From the NCBI GenBank assembly GCA_963693285.1, contig OY848930.1, positions 310,001-374,000 of the forward strand: 64,000 bases of DNA. Direction: 5' to 3'. Below, in pieces: positions 24,448 to 45,501 of this stretch. Below the pieces are notes generated by a model. It had not been told where the DNA came from, made no database searches, and worked only from the letters and a program-made list of their open reading frames with translations. Within the stretch, counting starts at the first letter, position 1. Every line of letters begins with the position of its first letter. A program made the position numbers and the translations under genes. Origin of the DNA: Xestospongia muta (lineage: Eukaryota; Porifera; Demospongiae; Haplosclerida; Petrosiidae).

Positions 24448-25560
24448 GACAAAGACAGAGAGAGAGAGAGAGGGACAAACAAACAGAGAGTCACAAAGAA
24501 AACAAAAGGAGATAAGAGACTTACTTTTTTCACTTTCTTCTAGTTAAAGGTCTTGGCAGGTGGGTAAGACACTTAATTCACAACATGGAGAAAGTGAGTC
24601 CCTCCAAAACCAGTCAGGACTGCTCTAAGATTGTTATCTCACTAGATTTATCACTTAACAAATGACAAATTGTTTGAGCTAATAATAGTAGACTACAATA
24701 GTAATGATATTAATATAGAGGCTGAACTAAAAAAGTCTTCTTTACCAAGGTAAAGATATTGCTACCAATATAATTATTACAATAAAATTGTGTATCAGAT
24801 GGAAGGCAATTATTTTGGAGGGTGATTTCTCAAGGGCAGGTGGACTACAAGCTGGTGTTAATTATGTCAAAGTCAGTATGACTTATTACAGTACTAGTTC
24901 ATATATGACATGTATAGGATCCTAATAGCATCGTCATGACGATAGATATGCACCTGACAATCCCACCAACCTTCATTGAATCAGTGAGAAAAGTGAGTAG
25001 ATATTCTAAGAACTGTGATTACGATTACCTACTTGTTAGCATTCTATTCAAGGGAAAATGGCATATGCTCCAATGTTTTTCAAACTGAATGGTGGCTATA
25101 CAGAGAACAATGTCAATGGTACATTTTTTACTTTAAATTTTTGGAGTCTGGCCTCCATATTTACATAATTGACTGTAACTAATGTTTTGTTAGGGGATTG
25201 GCGGATTTGGACATTTGGACTTTTTGGTATGTTCAAAAGTGATTGGACGACAATAGGTGGTTTTGATACCAAAAAATTTACTACTAAATGGGGAGGAGAA
25301 GATAACAATTTATTAGATAGGTATGGTTATCTGATTGAGTCATCTCTTCATCCTCTTACCTGTCTCTTCTATTATATCCTTACATTTATTTATACATTCC
25401 ATTTATCCATTCATTGCTATTCATTAATATACCCATCCCTTCTTGAAGAACTCTATCCAAGGGTTATGAAGTCTTTCGATGTAAACCACCTGGATTATTT
25501 CATTATTATCATAGCCATGTTGGTTTGTGGAGTACCAAAAGTAATAGCTATTTTTGCTGA
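20855..25560 (+). CDS. PA14-domain beta-1,4-GalNAc-transferase-like, array copy B (intact)
   Basis: Twenty-two exons give 621 residues: 20855-20924, 21719-21798, 22002-22103, 22197-22290, 22425-22543, 22605-22654, 23157-23232, 23308-23374, 23481-23612, 23666-23754, 23803-23898, 23954-24012, 24060-24135, 24205-24226, 24273-24386, 24544-24593, 24646-24749, 24799-24871, 24918-24992, 25040-25118, 25194-25320, 25449-25560. A hydrophobic anchor lies at ~10-26. Residues ~60-195 are PA14-like (HIGVKVYGYILPPLTG, SGEFWLSTDSDP, FYYFEFHVK). The catalytic part has IIVDYNSND, a D-M-H metal-type motif (MTIDMHLTIPP), GLFGMFKSDW and WGGEDNNLLDR, then FHYYHSHVGLW. This is the layout of B4GALNT3/4, Golgi enzymes that add GalNAc to GlcNAc (LacdiNAc), though those are ~1000 residues. 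The acceptor here is unknown. Confidence 0.88.
20995..21324. mobile_element. 330-bp MITE with long TIRs and 9-bp TSD in copy B intron 1
   Basis: TIRs begin TAGTCTCGTCCCCAGACCTA and are repeated inverted at the right end (TAGGTCTGGGGACGAGACTA). ATCTAGCAC flanks both sides (20986-20994 and 21325-21333) and occurs once in the other units, giving a clean empty site. A 9-bp duplication with long TIRs fits a Mutator-like (MULE) origin. Confidence 0.85.
23268..23306 (+). repeat. CT microsatellite as polypyrimidine tract, copy B intron 7
   Basis: About 37 nt of (CT)n end in CAAG at the exon-8 acceptor. Length differs strongly between copies: about 8 in D, ~230 in E, ~210 in F. Confidence 0.9.
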
Positions 25561-25702
25561 CTAATTTTTTTTAATCAATGAAATTTGTTTAATGTGTCTC
25601 TAAATTTTCTTCCCTCTTAATATATGATCATAATTATGTATTGTATAGCGAGAAAATTTATTTATGCACTATTCACAAATTTTGCTAAGTGAAAGTTGTC
25701 AG

Positions 25703-26991
25703 CTAATCAAATAACCTTCAGGGCTCTGATGTTACTCGTTTTTATTATATTAGCGTTATCTCAATTTTTATATAGTAGTAGATATGGCTGCTAGAATTGA
25801 TTTACAATTAAATAAATATGAAATCAGAATATGTCTACTTACCACAAAACAGTAGGAGACTATGTCACATCTCTAACTTCCAATGGAAACGTGATGTTGA
25901 TGTCCATTTTGTTGTATCTTGTAAGACTGAAATGAGAGAGAGACAGAGAAAGAGAAAGAGACAGAGAAAGAAAAAGAGAGAGAGATAGAGACAAAGACAG
26001 AGAGAGAGAGAGAGAGGGACAAACAAACAGAGAGTCACAAAGAAAACAAAAGACAAATTGACAAATTGTTTGAGCTAATAATAGTAGACTACAATAGTAC
26101 TGATATTAATGTAGAGGCTGAACTAAAAAAGTCTTCTTTACCAAGGTAAAAAGATATTGCTACCAATATAATTATTACAATAAAATTGTGTATCAGATGG
26201 AAGGCAATTACTTTGGAGGGTAATTTCTCAAGGGCAGGTGGACTACAAGCTGGTGTTAATTATGTCAAAGTCAGTATTACTTATTACAGTACTAGTTCAT
26301 ATATGACATGTATAGGATCCTAATAGCATCGTCATGACGATAGATATGCACCTGACAATCCCACCAACCTTCATTGAATCAGTGAGAAAAGTGAGTAGAG
26401 ATTCTAAGAACTGTGATTACAATTATCTACTTGTTCGCATTCTATTCAAGGGAAAATGGCATATGCTCCAATGTTCTTCAAACTGAATGGTGGCTATACA
26501 GAGAACAATGTCAATGGTACATTATTTATGAAACAAACAATTTGAACTACAGAAATTGCCTCTTTAAATGTTATTGTTTTAGTAAGTCACAATAACCATG
26601 TTCTTCTTATCGTAATTAGGTTGGTGGGAAATATGGACATTTGGACTTTTTGGTATGTTCAAAAGTGATTGGATGACAATAGGTGGTTTTGATACCAAAC
26701 AATTTACTACTAAATAGGGAGAAGGAGATAACAATTTATTAGATAGGTATGGTTATCTGATTGAGTCATCTTTTTATCTTCTTACCTGTCTCTTCTATTA
26801 TATCCTTACATTTATTTATACATTCCATTTATCCATTCATTGCTATTTATTGATCTACCCATTTATTCTTGAAGAACTCTATCCAAGGGTTATAAAGTCT
26901 TTCGATGTAGACCTCCTGGATTATTTCATTATTATCATAGCCATGTAGGTTTGTGGAGTACCAAAAGTAATAGCTATTTTTGCTGACTATT
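25703..26991 (+). pseudogene. Glycosyltransferase array copy C: rearranged remnant
   Basis: Pieces of the unit in order: exon 1 with its ATG changed to TTG (~25703), an intron-6 fragment, exon 15 (~25826-25921), a truncated exon 17 (from ~26055), then exons 18-22. Exons 2-14 and 16 are absent. The exon-20 acceptor is CG instead of AG (26436-26437), and exon 21 has a stop where others have Trp of WGGED (TAG at 26715-26717) with the next residues scrambled. It cannot code for an enzyme. Exon 21 belongs to the GWWEIW type shared with D and E. Confidence 0.88.
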
Positions 26992-27164
26992 TTTTTAATC
27001 AATGAAATTTGTTTTATGTGTCTCCAAATTTTCTTTTCTCTTAATATATGATCATAATTATGTACCATATAGCGAGAAAATTTATTTATGCACTATTCAT
27101 AAATTTTGCTATATAAATTGTATTCATTTCCGCGTGCCGATAAGCTGCGACTCGTAATTAAAAG

Positions 27165-30100
27165 ATGTCAGCTAATCAAACAACTACCAGGGCTCTGGTG
27201 TTACTCGTTTTTATTGTATTAGTGTTCTTCATTTGTAAGTACAATGAACTCACACATAATACAAGAATATAGTTTTGAGTATATCATAGAAAAGTTAAAT
27301 CTAGCACTTGTATAGTCTGTCCGACTATTTTTGCGAGATATATTATAATACTACTTTAGATCATGGAAGTTGACCAATAAAACCAGCTGTATTAATCATA
27401 AAATTTAATTAATCTGATAGTTTTCTGCTATTCTCCTTCTGGTATGTCTGGGAATGAGCTCCCCCAGAGACATCAGGTAATGTAAGACTAGTCCGGCAGA
27501 GTGAAACTCTTTCCTCTTTAAAGAAAGAATCTCACTCTACAAGATGAGACTTAGGCCCAGACTTGCATATGAAGAGGAAGTTAGACTATATTACTGTACA
27601 GTGGCTGATCCAGAAATTCCCAAGGGGGGGTGGAATTAAAATAAAACTCTGAAACTCCATGAGAAAAAATTACATGTAGCACTACACTTTTGATCATGCA
27701 CTGTGGCAGTCAAGTTTACTGTTAACTTCAAACATGATCATGTATTTACACTTGAGTTGACAATGACTTGTGAAAATTTAATTGCATGCATGACTGCTTG
27801 ATTGTTGGAGGACTTCAGTATACTTCAGATTACTACACGTGTTTGTGCAGCTGTGACTAAAAGTGTCCTCAGTTCATGTCATTGTGTCATGGGAAAGTGG
27901 AAAAAGAAAAGCAGCAATGATACTAAAGACATCAGGTCTTTATTTACTAGTCAAGCTCATGATTCAGAGTTGCACTTATCTCAATCTACTATTAATTATG
28001 ACTTATTAAAATTATTTATATTAAGTAATTCATGAGAAAAGGGGGGTGGAAATCCACCCTTACCACCCCCCCCTGGATCAGCCCTTGTTACATGTGTCAT
28101 TTACATTGTGTAAATTGTGCAAATACACAAAAATTTGTAAGCTAACTTGAAAGAAATTTTAATTTTGTTTAGGTAACAGTGTCTTTTCCTTCTAGTTGTA
28201 CAATATTATAATCTTAGTAATGGACCTAATACCTGGCACTATATTATACAAAATTATCAATTTTCTAATAATACTGTTAGTTATTAATTAATTCATTAAA
28301 TCATTAATTTAACTGCAATATAACTGTCTTTATTCATCCATCTGCTATAAATTAATTAGTTGTCCATTCATTCATTTTTTTATCCATTTACTATAAATTA
28401 GTTGTCCATTCATTCCTTTATTCATCCATTTATTATAAATTAATTGTCCATTCATTCATTTGTTTATCCATTTAGTATAAATTAGTTGTCCATTCATTCA
28501 TTTATTCATCCATTTATTATAAATTAATTGTCCATTCATTCATTTGTTTATCCATTTAGTATAAATTAGTTGTCCATTCATTCATTTATTCATCCATTTA
28601 TTATAAATTAGTTGTCCATTCATTCCTTTATTCATCCATTTACTATAAATTAGTTGTCCATTCATTTCTTTATTTATCCATTATACACACAGATCATAGG
28701 CAAAGTGAACTATGATATATGGACATGTGGACCATATGTAGGGTATCTTGTTGATGATATGAGATTACAAAGAGATTGGCCTAACAATCCAACAGTAAAT
28801 ATAATTATTGTTTAATTAATAGTAATTAATTACTTAATAACCAACAGTAAATAATATTGATTAATTTATTACTTAATAACTAGACAAGACGGTTTAGTGA
28901 AACATTACATGTAGTCTATGAGAAAACATTTCACATTGGAGTTAAAGTTTATGGCTATATATTACCACCTTTAACAGGTACTATCATTATATATCTCACA
29001 CTTACTCTATTCCAATCCCATACTACTGTATACCTATACTCTCATTTTTTCATTCCCATACCTATATTCTTATCATTTCATTCCCATACTACTCCATGCC
29101 CATACCGTCAGGTAACTATGAATTCATCATTGTTCAAAAAATGAACAAAGCAGCTGTTAGTGGAGAATTTTGGCTCAGTACTGATTCTGATCCAACAAAT
29201 TTAAGAGAACTTTTAGCAATAACATATACTGTAGTAAGTAACATAAATGATATGTTACTATGGCGATATTATTATAATTATGTTCCTATAGATGGAAGGA
29301 TTCACTACTCGTACTACAACTTCAAAACCAGTAACAGTAAAGTCAGTCTTGAATACATCATATTTATATAAAACACGACTGTAAGATTGTTGTGAAAGTT
29401 CTCATATCTAATCTCAATTTTTATATAGTAGTAGATATGGCTACTATAATTGATTTACAATTAAATAAATACATTAAATGTGTTGAGCCCCTTTAATTAT
29501 GATCAATCATGCTTCCTTTATGATCAGATAGAAGTAATTTTTTATACATTCTCTTCCATTTAAGTAACAATTATTGCGTTTTATGACTTTTAAAAATAAT
29601 ATTACTACCATATGATGTGTAACATGCAATTTTGAAATAAATTCTCTAGAGTTAATATAAATCTCTTTTTTCTCAGTCTTCAAAATGATACATTTTATTA
29701 TTTCGAGTTTCATGTTAAAAGCTTTAATTGTTCAGGTGATATAACTGTTATGGTAAGTTTGTAATTATTATATATCAATTTAGTTATTACTCTCTCTCCC
29801 TTTCCCAGTGGAAGCCACCATGGTTCAAGCAATATAAAAAAATCCCAAAATCTTTTTTAGCAATGGCTATAAGATGTTAGCTAACTTAATTATTTATCTA
29901 TCCACATATCCATCTATCCATTCATTCATATAGTAAATAGTTCTAACTACATCAACTCAACAACCACAGCTTCTCTTATTCAATATTTAAAATCTTCCAA
30001 ACTTCCTAGCAACAAACTAAAATCTATTGGTTACAAACAACCTGTTCCTTATAAAGTAAACAAAGGTATGACTCCTAAATTAATGACTTTTTAATTTACT

Positions 30101-32060
30101 TTTGTATAATTTTTATAGTGACAGATTTAAAAATTCTTCCCGAGTGTCATTATAAACCTTCCTACGTTAAAGTAATGACAATAAAACCTAACACTGGTGT
30201 TTATAAGGTTGACAACAAACAAACTAATCATTGTTGAAATTGCTCATTATTACAGATATTTAAAATAGAGTCAGCTATTTATCCTCCTGACAACTTCAAA
30301 TATATGTATAAAAATCAATCCACACAACAAAATATAAACATCCCCAATTCAGTATGTTACTATGGTAACGTAGTGTTAATGTGTCTCTTTTGTTATATGT
30401 GAACAGACTGCAGATTTGGTTGCTAATCTTTACAAAGAGACTTTTTCCAAACAAACCAAGTACAAGTAATTAATAATTTACATAATATTCTCTAATGTAT
30501 TCTCTTATTCAGAGGTAATGTGCTAGGACTCCATTACTTGGAGGAGTCAAAGAATCTAAAGTTTGGATCCCGTTTTCTTTTAGAAATGGTATGTATTATA
30601 TCATGTGACTGACATTTATGATTTGTTTTGTCATGTGACTATCATATGACTATGCAGGATGTAAAACTAGTTGGGCAAGGTAGGTTTATTAGATTTAAAT
30701 ATATTTTTTCATAATGTACTTTCAGAGATAACAATTCGTACATCAGAATATGTCTACTTACCACAAAACAGTAGGAGACTATGTCACATCTCTAACTTCC
30801 AATGGAAACGTGATGTTGATGTCCATTTTGTTGTATCTCGTAAGACTGAAATGAGAGAGAGACAGAGAAAGAGACAGAGAAAGAGAGAGAGAGACAGAGA
30901 AAGAAAAAGAGAGAGAGATAGAGACAAAGACAGAGAGAGAGAGAGAGGGACAAACAAACAGAGAGTCACAAAGAAAACAAAAGGAGATAAGAGACTTACT
31001 TTTTTCACTTTCTTCTAGTTAAAGGTCTTGGCAGATGGGTAAGACACTTAATTCACAACATGGAGAAAGTGAGTCCCTCCAAAACCAGTCAGGACTGCTC
31101 TAAGATTGTTATCTCACTAGATTTATCACTTAACAAATGACAAATTGTTTGAGCTAATAATAGTAGACTACAATAGTAATGATATTAATATAGAGGCTGA
31201 ACTAAAAAAGTCTTCTTTACCAAGGTAAAGATATTGCTACCAATATAATTATTACAATAAAATTGTGTATCAGATGGAAGGTAATTACTTTGGAGGGTGA
31301 TTTCTCAAGGGCAGGTGGACTACAAGCTGGTGTTAATTATGTCAAAGTCAGTATGACTTATTACAGTACTAGTTCATATATGACATGTATAGGATCCTAA
31401 TAGCATCGTCATGACGATAGATATGCACCTGACAATCCCACCAACCTTCATTGAATCAGTGAGAAAAGTGAGTAGATATTCTAAGAACTGTGATTACAAT
31501 TATCTACTTGTTAGCATTCTATTCAAGGGAAAATGGCATATGCTCCAATGTTCTTCAGACTGAATGGTGGCTATACAGAGAACAATGTCAATGGTACATT
31601 TTTATGAAACAAACAATTTGAACTACAGAAATTGCCTCTTTAAATGTTATTTTCTTAATAAGTCACAATAACCATGTTCTTTATCATGATTAGGTTGGTG
31701 GGAAATATGGACATTTGGACTTTTTGGTATGTTCAAAAGTGATTGGACGACAATAGGTGGTTTAGATACCAAACAATTTACTACTAAATGGGGAGGAGAA
31801 GATAACAATTTATTAGATAGGTATGGTTATCTGATTGAGTCATCTCTTCATCCTCTTACCTGTCTCTTCTATTATATCCTTACATTTATTTATACATTCC
31901 ATTTATCCATTCATTGGTATTCATCAATCTACCCATCCTTTCTTGAAGAACTCTATCCAAGGGTTATGAAGTCTTTCGATGTAGACCACCTGGATTATTT
32001 CATTATTATCATAGCTATGTTGGTTTGTGGAGTGCCAAAAGTAATAGCTATTTTTGCTGA
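27165..32060 (+). CDS. PA14-domain beta-1,4-GalNAc-transferase-like, array copy D (intact)
   Basis: Twenty-two exons, 621 residues: 27165-27234, 28196-28275, 28693-28794, 28884-28977, 29112-29230, 29292-29341, 29677-29752, 29809-29875, 29934-30065, 30119-30207, 30256-30351, 30407-30465, 30513-30588, 30658-30679, 30726-30839, 31019-31068, 31121-31224, 31274-31346, 31393-31467, 31515-31593, 31694-31820, 31949-32060. Domains are as in copy B. It is the most diverged intact copy: exon 8 reads WKPPWFKQYKKIPKS where others read WKLPTSKQFQKIPKS, exon 11 has MYKNQSTQQ for MYNNKPARQ, and exon 21 starts GWWEIW rather than GDWRIW. All exon phases are kept, so the changes look like selected or tolerated substitutions and not decay. 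Its intron 7 has no CT expansion. Confidence 0.87.
27599..28087. mobile_element. hAT-type non-autonomous element in copy D intron 1
   Basis: Ends are CAGTGGCTGATCCAG and CTGGATCAGCCCTTG, the usual hAT-style termini. Flanks TTACTGTA and TTACATGT fit an 8-bp TSD (TTACATGT in the empty sites of other copies). An internal 77-codon frame (27802-28035, KWKKKSSNDTKDIRSLF) resembles the N-terminal leader of hAT/ZMYM-like transposase genes, so this may be a deleted autonomous copy. Confidence 0.78.
28320..28682 (+). repeat. Minisatellite in array intron 2, largest in copy D
   Basis: About nine units near 38-40 bp, built from TCCATTCATTC, TTTATTCATCCATTTA and TATAAATTAGTTG. Intron 2 of the other units has about three (for example 21855-21990, 32900-33045, 37755-37890), so it has expanded in D. 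Confidence 0.8.
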
Positions 32061-32239
32061 CTATTTTTTTAATCAATGAAATTTGTTTTATGTGTCTCTA
32101 AATTTTCTTTCTTCTAAAATATAATATATGATCATAATTATGTACCGTATAGCGAGAAAATTTATTTATGCACTATTCACAAATTTTGCTAAGTGAAAGT
32201 TGTATCCATTGCCGGTAAACTGCGACTTGTAATTGAAAG

Positions 32240-36917
<4,678 letters not shown>

Positions 36918-37093
36918 ATTTTTTTAATCAATGAAATTTGTTTTATGTGTCTCTAAATTTTCTTTCTTCTAAAATATAATATATGATCATAATTATGTAC
37001 CGTATAGCGAGAAAATTTATTTATGCACTATTCACAAATATATGCTATATAAGTTGTATCCATTGCCGGTAAACTGCGACTTGTAATTGAAAG

Positions 37094-41626
<4,533 letters not shown>

Positions 41627-41736
41627 CATTTTTGACATTAAGATATATTATCTTCAAAATTTTTTAACAATTTACTGAAAAATAAGAATAGCGGATTTGA
41701 CTGATGACATAAAATGAGATAGTACTGTAACAATAG

Positions 41737-43656
41737 TCAATGATGTGATGACTTTTTACGTTCTAATTTTTGAGTGACATCTTCTAATTCTTTTAAAATT
41801 TTTTCGCGATGTAGCAATGATGGATTTTGATGTGCTGAACTTGACTATAACAGAAAAAAAGGATTATGATTGCCACTTTCCAGAGTTATTATTAATGGGT
41901 GTGGTTTTTACCTTATGACTTGGTTTCTGTGGTGACAGATGCTCTTTCTCCTTTCGTTTTGAGTGAGATTTTGTTTTTCTCTTGTCCCTGTCATAATTTG
42001 AACTATCAGAGTCACTTGATCCTCCCTTTGTGGTTTTTCTTAGACATTGACGATCCCACGGGTCTATCCACTCTTCTCCCTTTGTCCGATCATCGTTACA
42101 TTTCTTTTGTTTTCTTTTCTTCTTTTGCTTTTTTTTCTTTTTTATAGAATCTTTACTGCTATCGCTATAGGAACAGATAATAGTCTATTATATCAACTAT
42201 AAATTTTACTAAAAATAGAACAGTTCTATTTATAGAATATGTGTGATTACATAATACATAGTGAATACCTATCAGAGCTTGTATTTGAAGACTGATGTTT
42301 CTTCTGTTTAAAAAAATAATTTTAAAGCACACAGCATCTTCATCTACCTTCAATTTACTTCGGAGGTCATTGGAGTCCCTAGGGGGTGTGGCTTTCTTCA
42401 CTTCCTCCTCATCGCTGTCCCATCCTGATGGGATAGTCCTTAATCGATGCCAACCTTGACTCTCCTCTATTTTTTCAATACCTCCCATCATATCAGGATG
42501 ACTGCCGCCAGAAGGAAAAGAATGATGAGGTGATGGCTAAAATGAGAAATGATTATTTTTCTTATTGATTCATTTCCTATTCTCATCTTATTCATCCTCT
42601 TCTACCATTAGTCCATTTACTCCTTTATCTATACATCCATTCTGTCATTCTATTCATCCATTTAACTTACCCAAGGGATGTTCCTGTAATATGGAGGAGG
42701 TGGGGGCGGATGGTGATAGTGAGGATGAATCATATCCAATGATGACCGAGAGTGTCGACCTAATATGACATCACGTGACTTCATGTGACATCACAGTTCA
42801 CAAACTCACCATGTGAAAATGTACCAAAATCCATCAATGAATGTGGATGAGGTAATCGAGTGTGGGTGTGGTCTAAAGAAGGGGGTAAGCCTCTATAACT
42901 ATGGGGAGGTCTAAAGGAACGTAAGGAATATTCAATAGGGGAACGAGAGTGTCTTTTGCGTGGGGAACTGTCTTCTGTATTTGATGGAGTCTCATGAACA
43001 AACCGACACTCATCACCCCATGAACACCGACCTAGAGTAGAGTGAAGTCTGAAACCCATACCAATACTATACATATAGTCTGAGACCCATACTAATACTA
43101 TACTCATAGTCTGAGACCCATACTAATACTATACTTATAGTCTGAGACCCATACTAATACTATACTCATAGTCTGAGACACATACTAACGGTCTGAAAGT
43201 CATATTAGTAATATACCAATACTCATACCTTGTAAGAAATGACGACAGACATTCTGACCTTTGTCCCTCTAAAAGATAGCATTAATCACACCCACATTAA
43301 TTAATTTTACTAACTTGATTAGTGGACGATGAAGTCTTTTCACTTTTACTACGAAGAGATTCTTTAAGTGTTCTTCCACTAGTTGAACTTCTCCGCTTTG
43401 AAGGGTTCCGAGATGGGGGTGTGTTCTCTCTGATTTCTCCTTCTTCACCAGATAACACTTCCCCATCTTCTCTCCCTACTCTTTGTGCTCTCCTGGATTT
43501 GTGGGTGTGGTCATCTTCAGAATCTCCTTCGACATTTTCATCATAATCCAAAACATCAGCATAATTTTCAGGACTCGAAGAGACACAATGACGCGATTGG
43601 TCTTCCTGTCCAAACGAGACATCCCCATCAGAAACAATCCCTCTCTCTTCAGCCAT
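41737..43656 (-). CDS. ZC3H18: ZC3H18-like CCCH zinc-finger nuclear protein
   Basis: Eight exons give 425 residues: 43656-43315, 43268-43229, 43031-42810, 42759-42671, 42536-42348, 42303-42269, 42164-41912, 41844-41737. An acidic start contains LDYDENVEG and GEEGEIREN, like the LDYDE and GEIDD stretches of ZC3H18. One CCCH finger spans exons 2-3 (VCRHFLQGRCSWGDECRFVH, C-x7-C-x5-C-x3-H). Lys/Arg/Ser-rich stretches follow, then a short C-terminal helix (REKILKELEDVTQKLERKK) that fits the ZC3H18 tail. Human ZC3H18 links the nuclear cap-binding complex to the exosome and to export. This one is less than half the human length and lacks the long RE/RD repeats. An acceptor-like site (TTTTAATCAG) just before the ATG suggests a noncoding first exon. 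Confidence 0.72.
43045..43185. repeat. ~36-bp minisatellite in ZC3H18 intron 2
   Basis: Four units of about 36 bp (CCCATACTAATACTATACTC then ATAGTCTGAGA) fill most of the intron between exons at 43229 and 43031. Confidence 0.9.
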
Positions 43657-44035
43657 TGGACTGATTAAAATAAAGACAATAGACAAATTACCCAAGAGAA
43701 GTTGGGTGTACTTGTGGGGGGCATGATCCCCTCTGGGAGGAGACCACTATTGTGCTATTAGTAATGTTACACTGACACATTTTCTACACAGTCAAACTAT
43801 AACTTGATACACTTATGATCACTGATTTCAACACTAATCAAATGATACTAGTAGAAGACTAACACAATGTTCACTCACTGGTAAACTGGGCTCTTACAAA
43901 GTAGATTTTATAGGTCACTGTGTATAATACAAAGGACTCACCACCACAATGACAACACGACCACGCCCAATAATTATTTATAAGCCCCACCCTTAATCAG
44001 CTGATCACATGCAATTTTTGTTGTGTTCACAGACT
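43657..44035. promoter_or_regulatory. Divergent promoter region ZC3H18 / Rab-like
   Basis: 379 bp between the start codons of two divergent genes. It must hold the 5' UTRs, probably one ZC3H18 leader intron, and both promoters. I see no strong motif; AT content is normal for the window. Confidence 0.5.
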
Positions 44036-44773
44036 ATGGAAGAAGTGAAGATCATTCTATTGGGCGACTCAGGAGTAGGTAAAACCAGTCTTATTACGAG
44101 ATTCATCAGCGAAGATGACAGCAGTTTTGCGCGAAAAAACAGCGCACCAAGGAGTTCTCAATTCGACCCTGACGTCAAAGCAAAAGAGGTGGACATAAAT
44201 GGAAAGACTATAAAGGTCTGTACCACACAGACTCGTTCTCAAACTCCTTTGACATGGGAGTCTGGGAACGAGGCTACTGTATCATATTGACACTAGAACA
44301 GTACAACATATGCTCTTTGTATATAGGCTTATTTCCACGACAACCCTGGAAGAGACACTTCATATTCCTCTCAAAATATTGCACCAAATTTTTACCGCAA
44401 TGCTGATGCTGTTATATTAGTATACAGTGTCAATGACCAACATACTTTAGAAGCATTACAAGATTGCTGGGTCACTGACTATGCAACGTATGGAGATATA
44501 TCAGCAACATCTTGGATAATTGTGGGAAACAAGAACGATCTTCCTTTAGATATTGAAAAGAGTACAATTGATGATCTCAGTCGCCGTTTAGGAAATTCTG
44601 TTGCTCTTTTTGCTTCAGCTAAAACAGGCAATAATGTCAAAGATGTGTTTCATATTGCAGTGAAGAAAGCACATGAGAGACGCAAGATAAAGGAAGGGAC
44701 ATTACATTTAAAAGAAGAAAAACTGTCGAGTAGAAGCGGAGGCGGAGGTGGATGTTGTGGAGGAAGAAGATAA
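44036..44773 (+). CDS. Divergent Rab-like small GTPase
   Basis: Two exons (44036-44215, 44327-44773) give 208 residues. The P-loop is GDSGVGKTS (~10-18). The switch II DxxG is HDNPGRDT, so the usual WDTAGQE is replaced, with Arg at the catalytic Gln position. G4 is GNKNDLP and G5 SAKTGNNV. The linker through switch I (SEDDSSFARKNSAPRSSQFD) has no typical Rab effector sequence. The end is GGGGGCCGGRR: the double Cys is followed by four residues, not a usual geranylgeranylation end. The overall fold suggests a membrane-traffic GTPase, but the nucleotide cycle may be altered. The intron (44216-44326) holds a small inverted repeat (CTCGTTCTCA / GGGAACGAG). I cannot assign a subfamily. Confidence 0.8.
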
Positions 44774-45300
44774 TTTAATTAACTGATAAATGTTTTTTAT
44801 TAATGACATTCTGTTTTACTTAACAATTAATAAATTATAGTTTGTATTTGTTAATTATTAACTGCATATTGTTACAATCAATATTTTGTATCATTATAAG
44901 CGAATGAGTTTAGCCACACAATTACCCTATAATTTTAATTAATAATTAATTTATATATGTGTATATGTATGTATATATATACAACTCATATAATATAAAT
45001 AGTATTGATTGTGATGTCATCAATTACTACAACCTTTTGGGAAATACACTATTGACAGTTTATACAGCATCACAACTGAATGCTGCAGATTTATTTCATT
45101 GATATCATAACATTTCCTCGTCTAAACACTGGCATTTGCTACTCATACTCCCATATATAGCTAGTACATTAATCCCAAGGGTTTAATACTGAAAGTATAT
45201 TATCATCTCCTTGATAGTAAACATTTTACAAACAAAATATACAACAATCTTCCAGTAATAATCTATATTATTAACATGCATGAGAGGTTTCTGCCCTTAG
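44774..45300. other. Intergenic spacer between convergent Rab-like and RBM39 genes
   Basis: About 530 bp, strongly AT-rich, with TA microsatellite near 44950-44985. It holds both 3' UTRs. No coding segment seen. Confidence 0.6.
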
Positions 45301-45460
45301 TTATGACTTCAGAGGCACAGTGGCGGCTAATGCCCCAGGAAATTTAAGATGGTAGGTGTTTTCAGGAATTAATTCAGCTGTTATATAGTTACCTGATAAT
45401 GGAGGAAACATGATAGTCTAGAACAAGAAAAGTGAATAGTACTTCAATCCCCCCCTCCCC

Positions 45461-45501
<41 letters not shown>

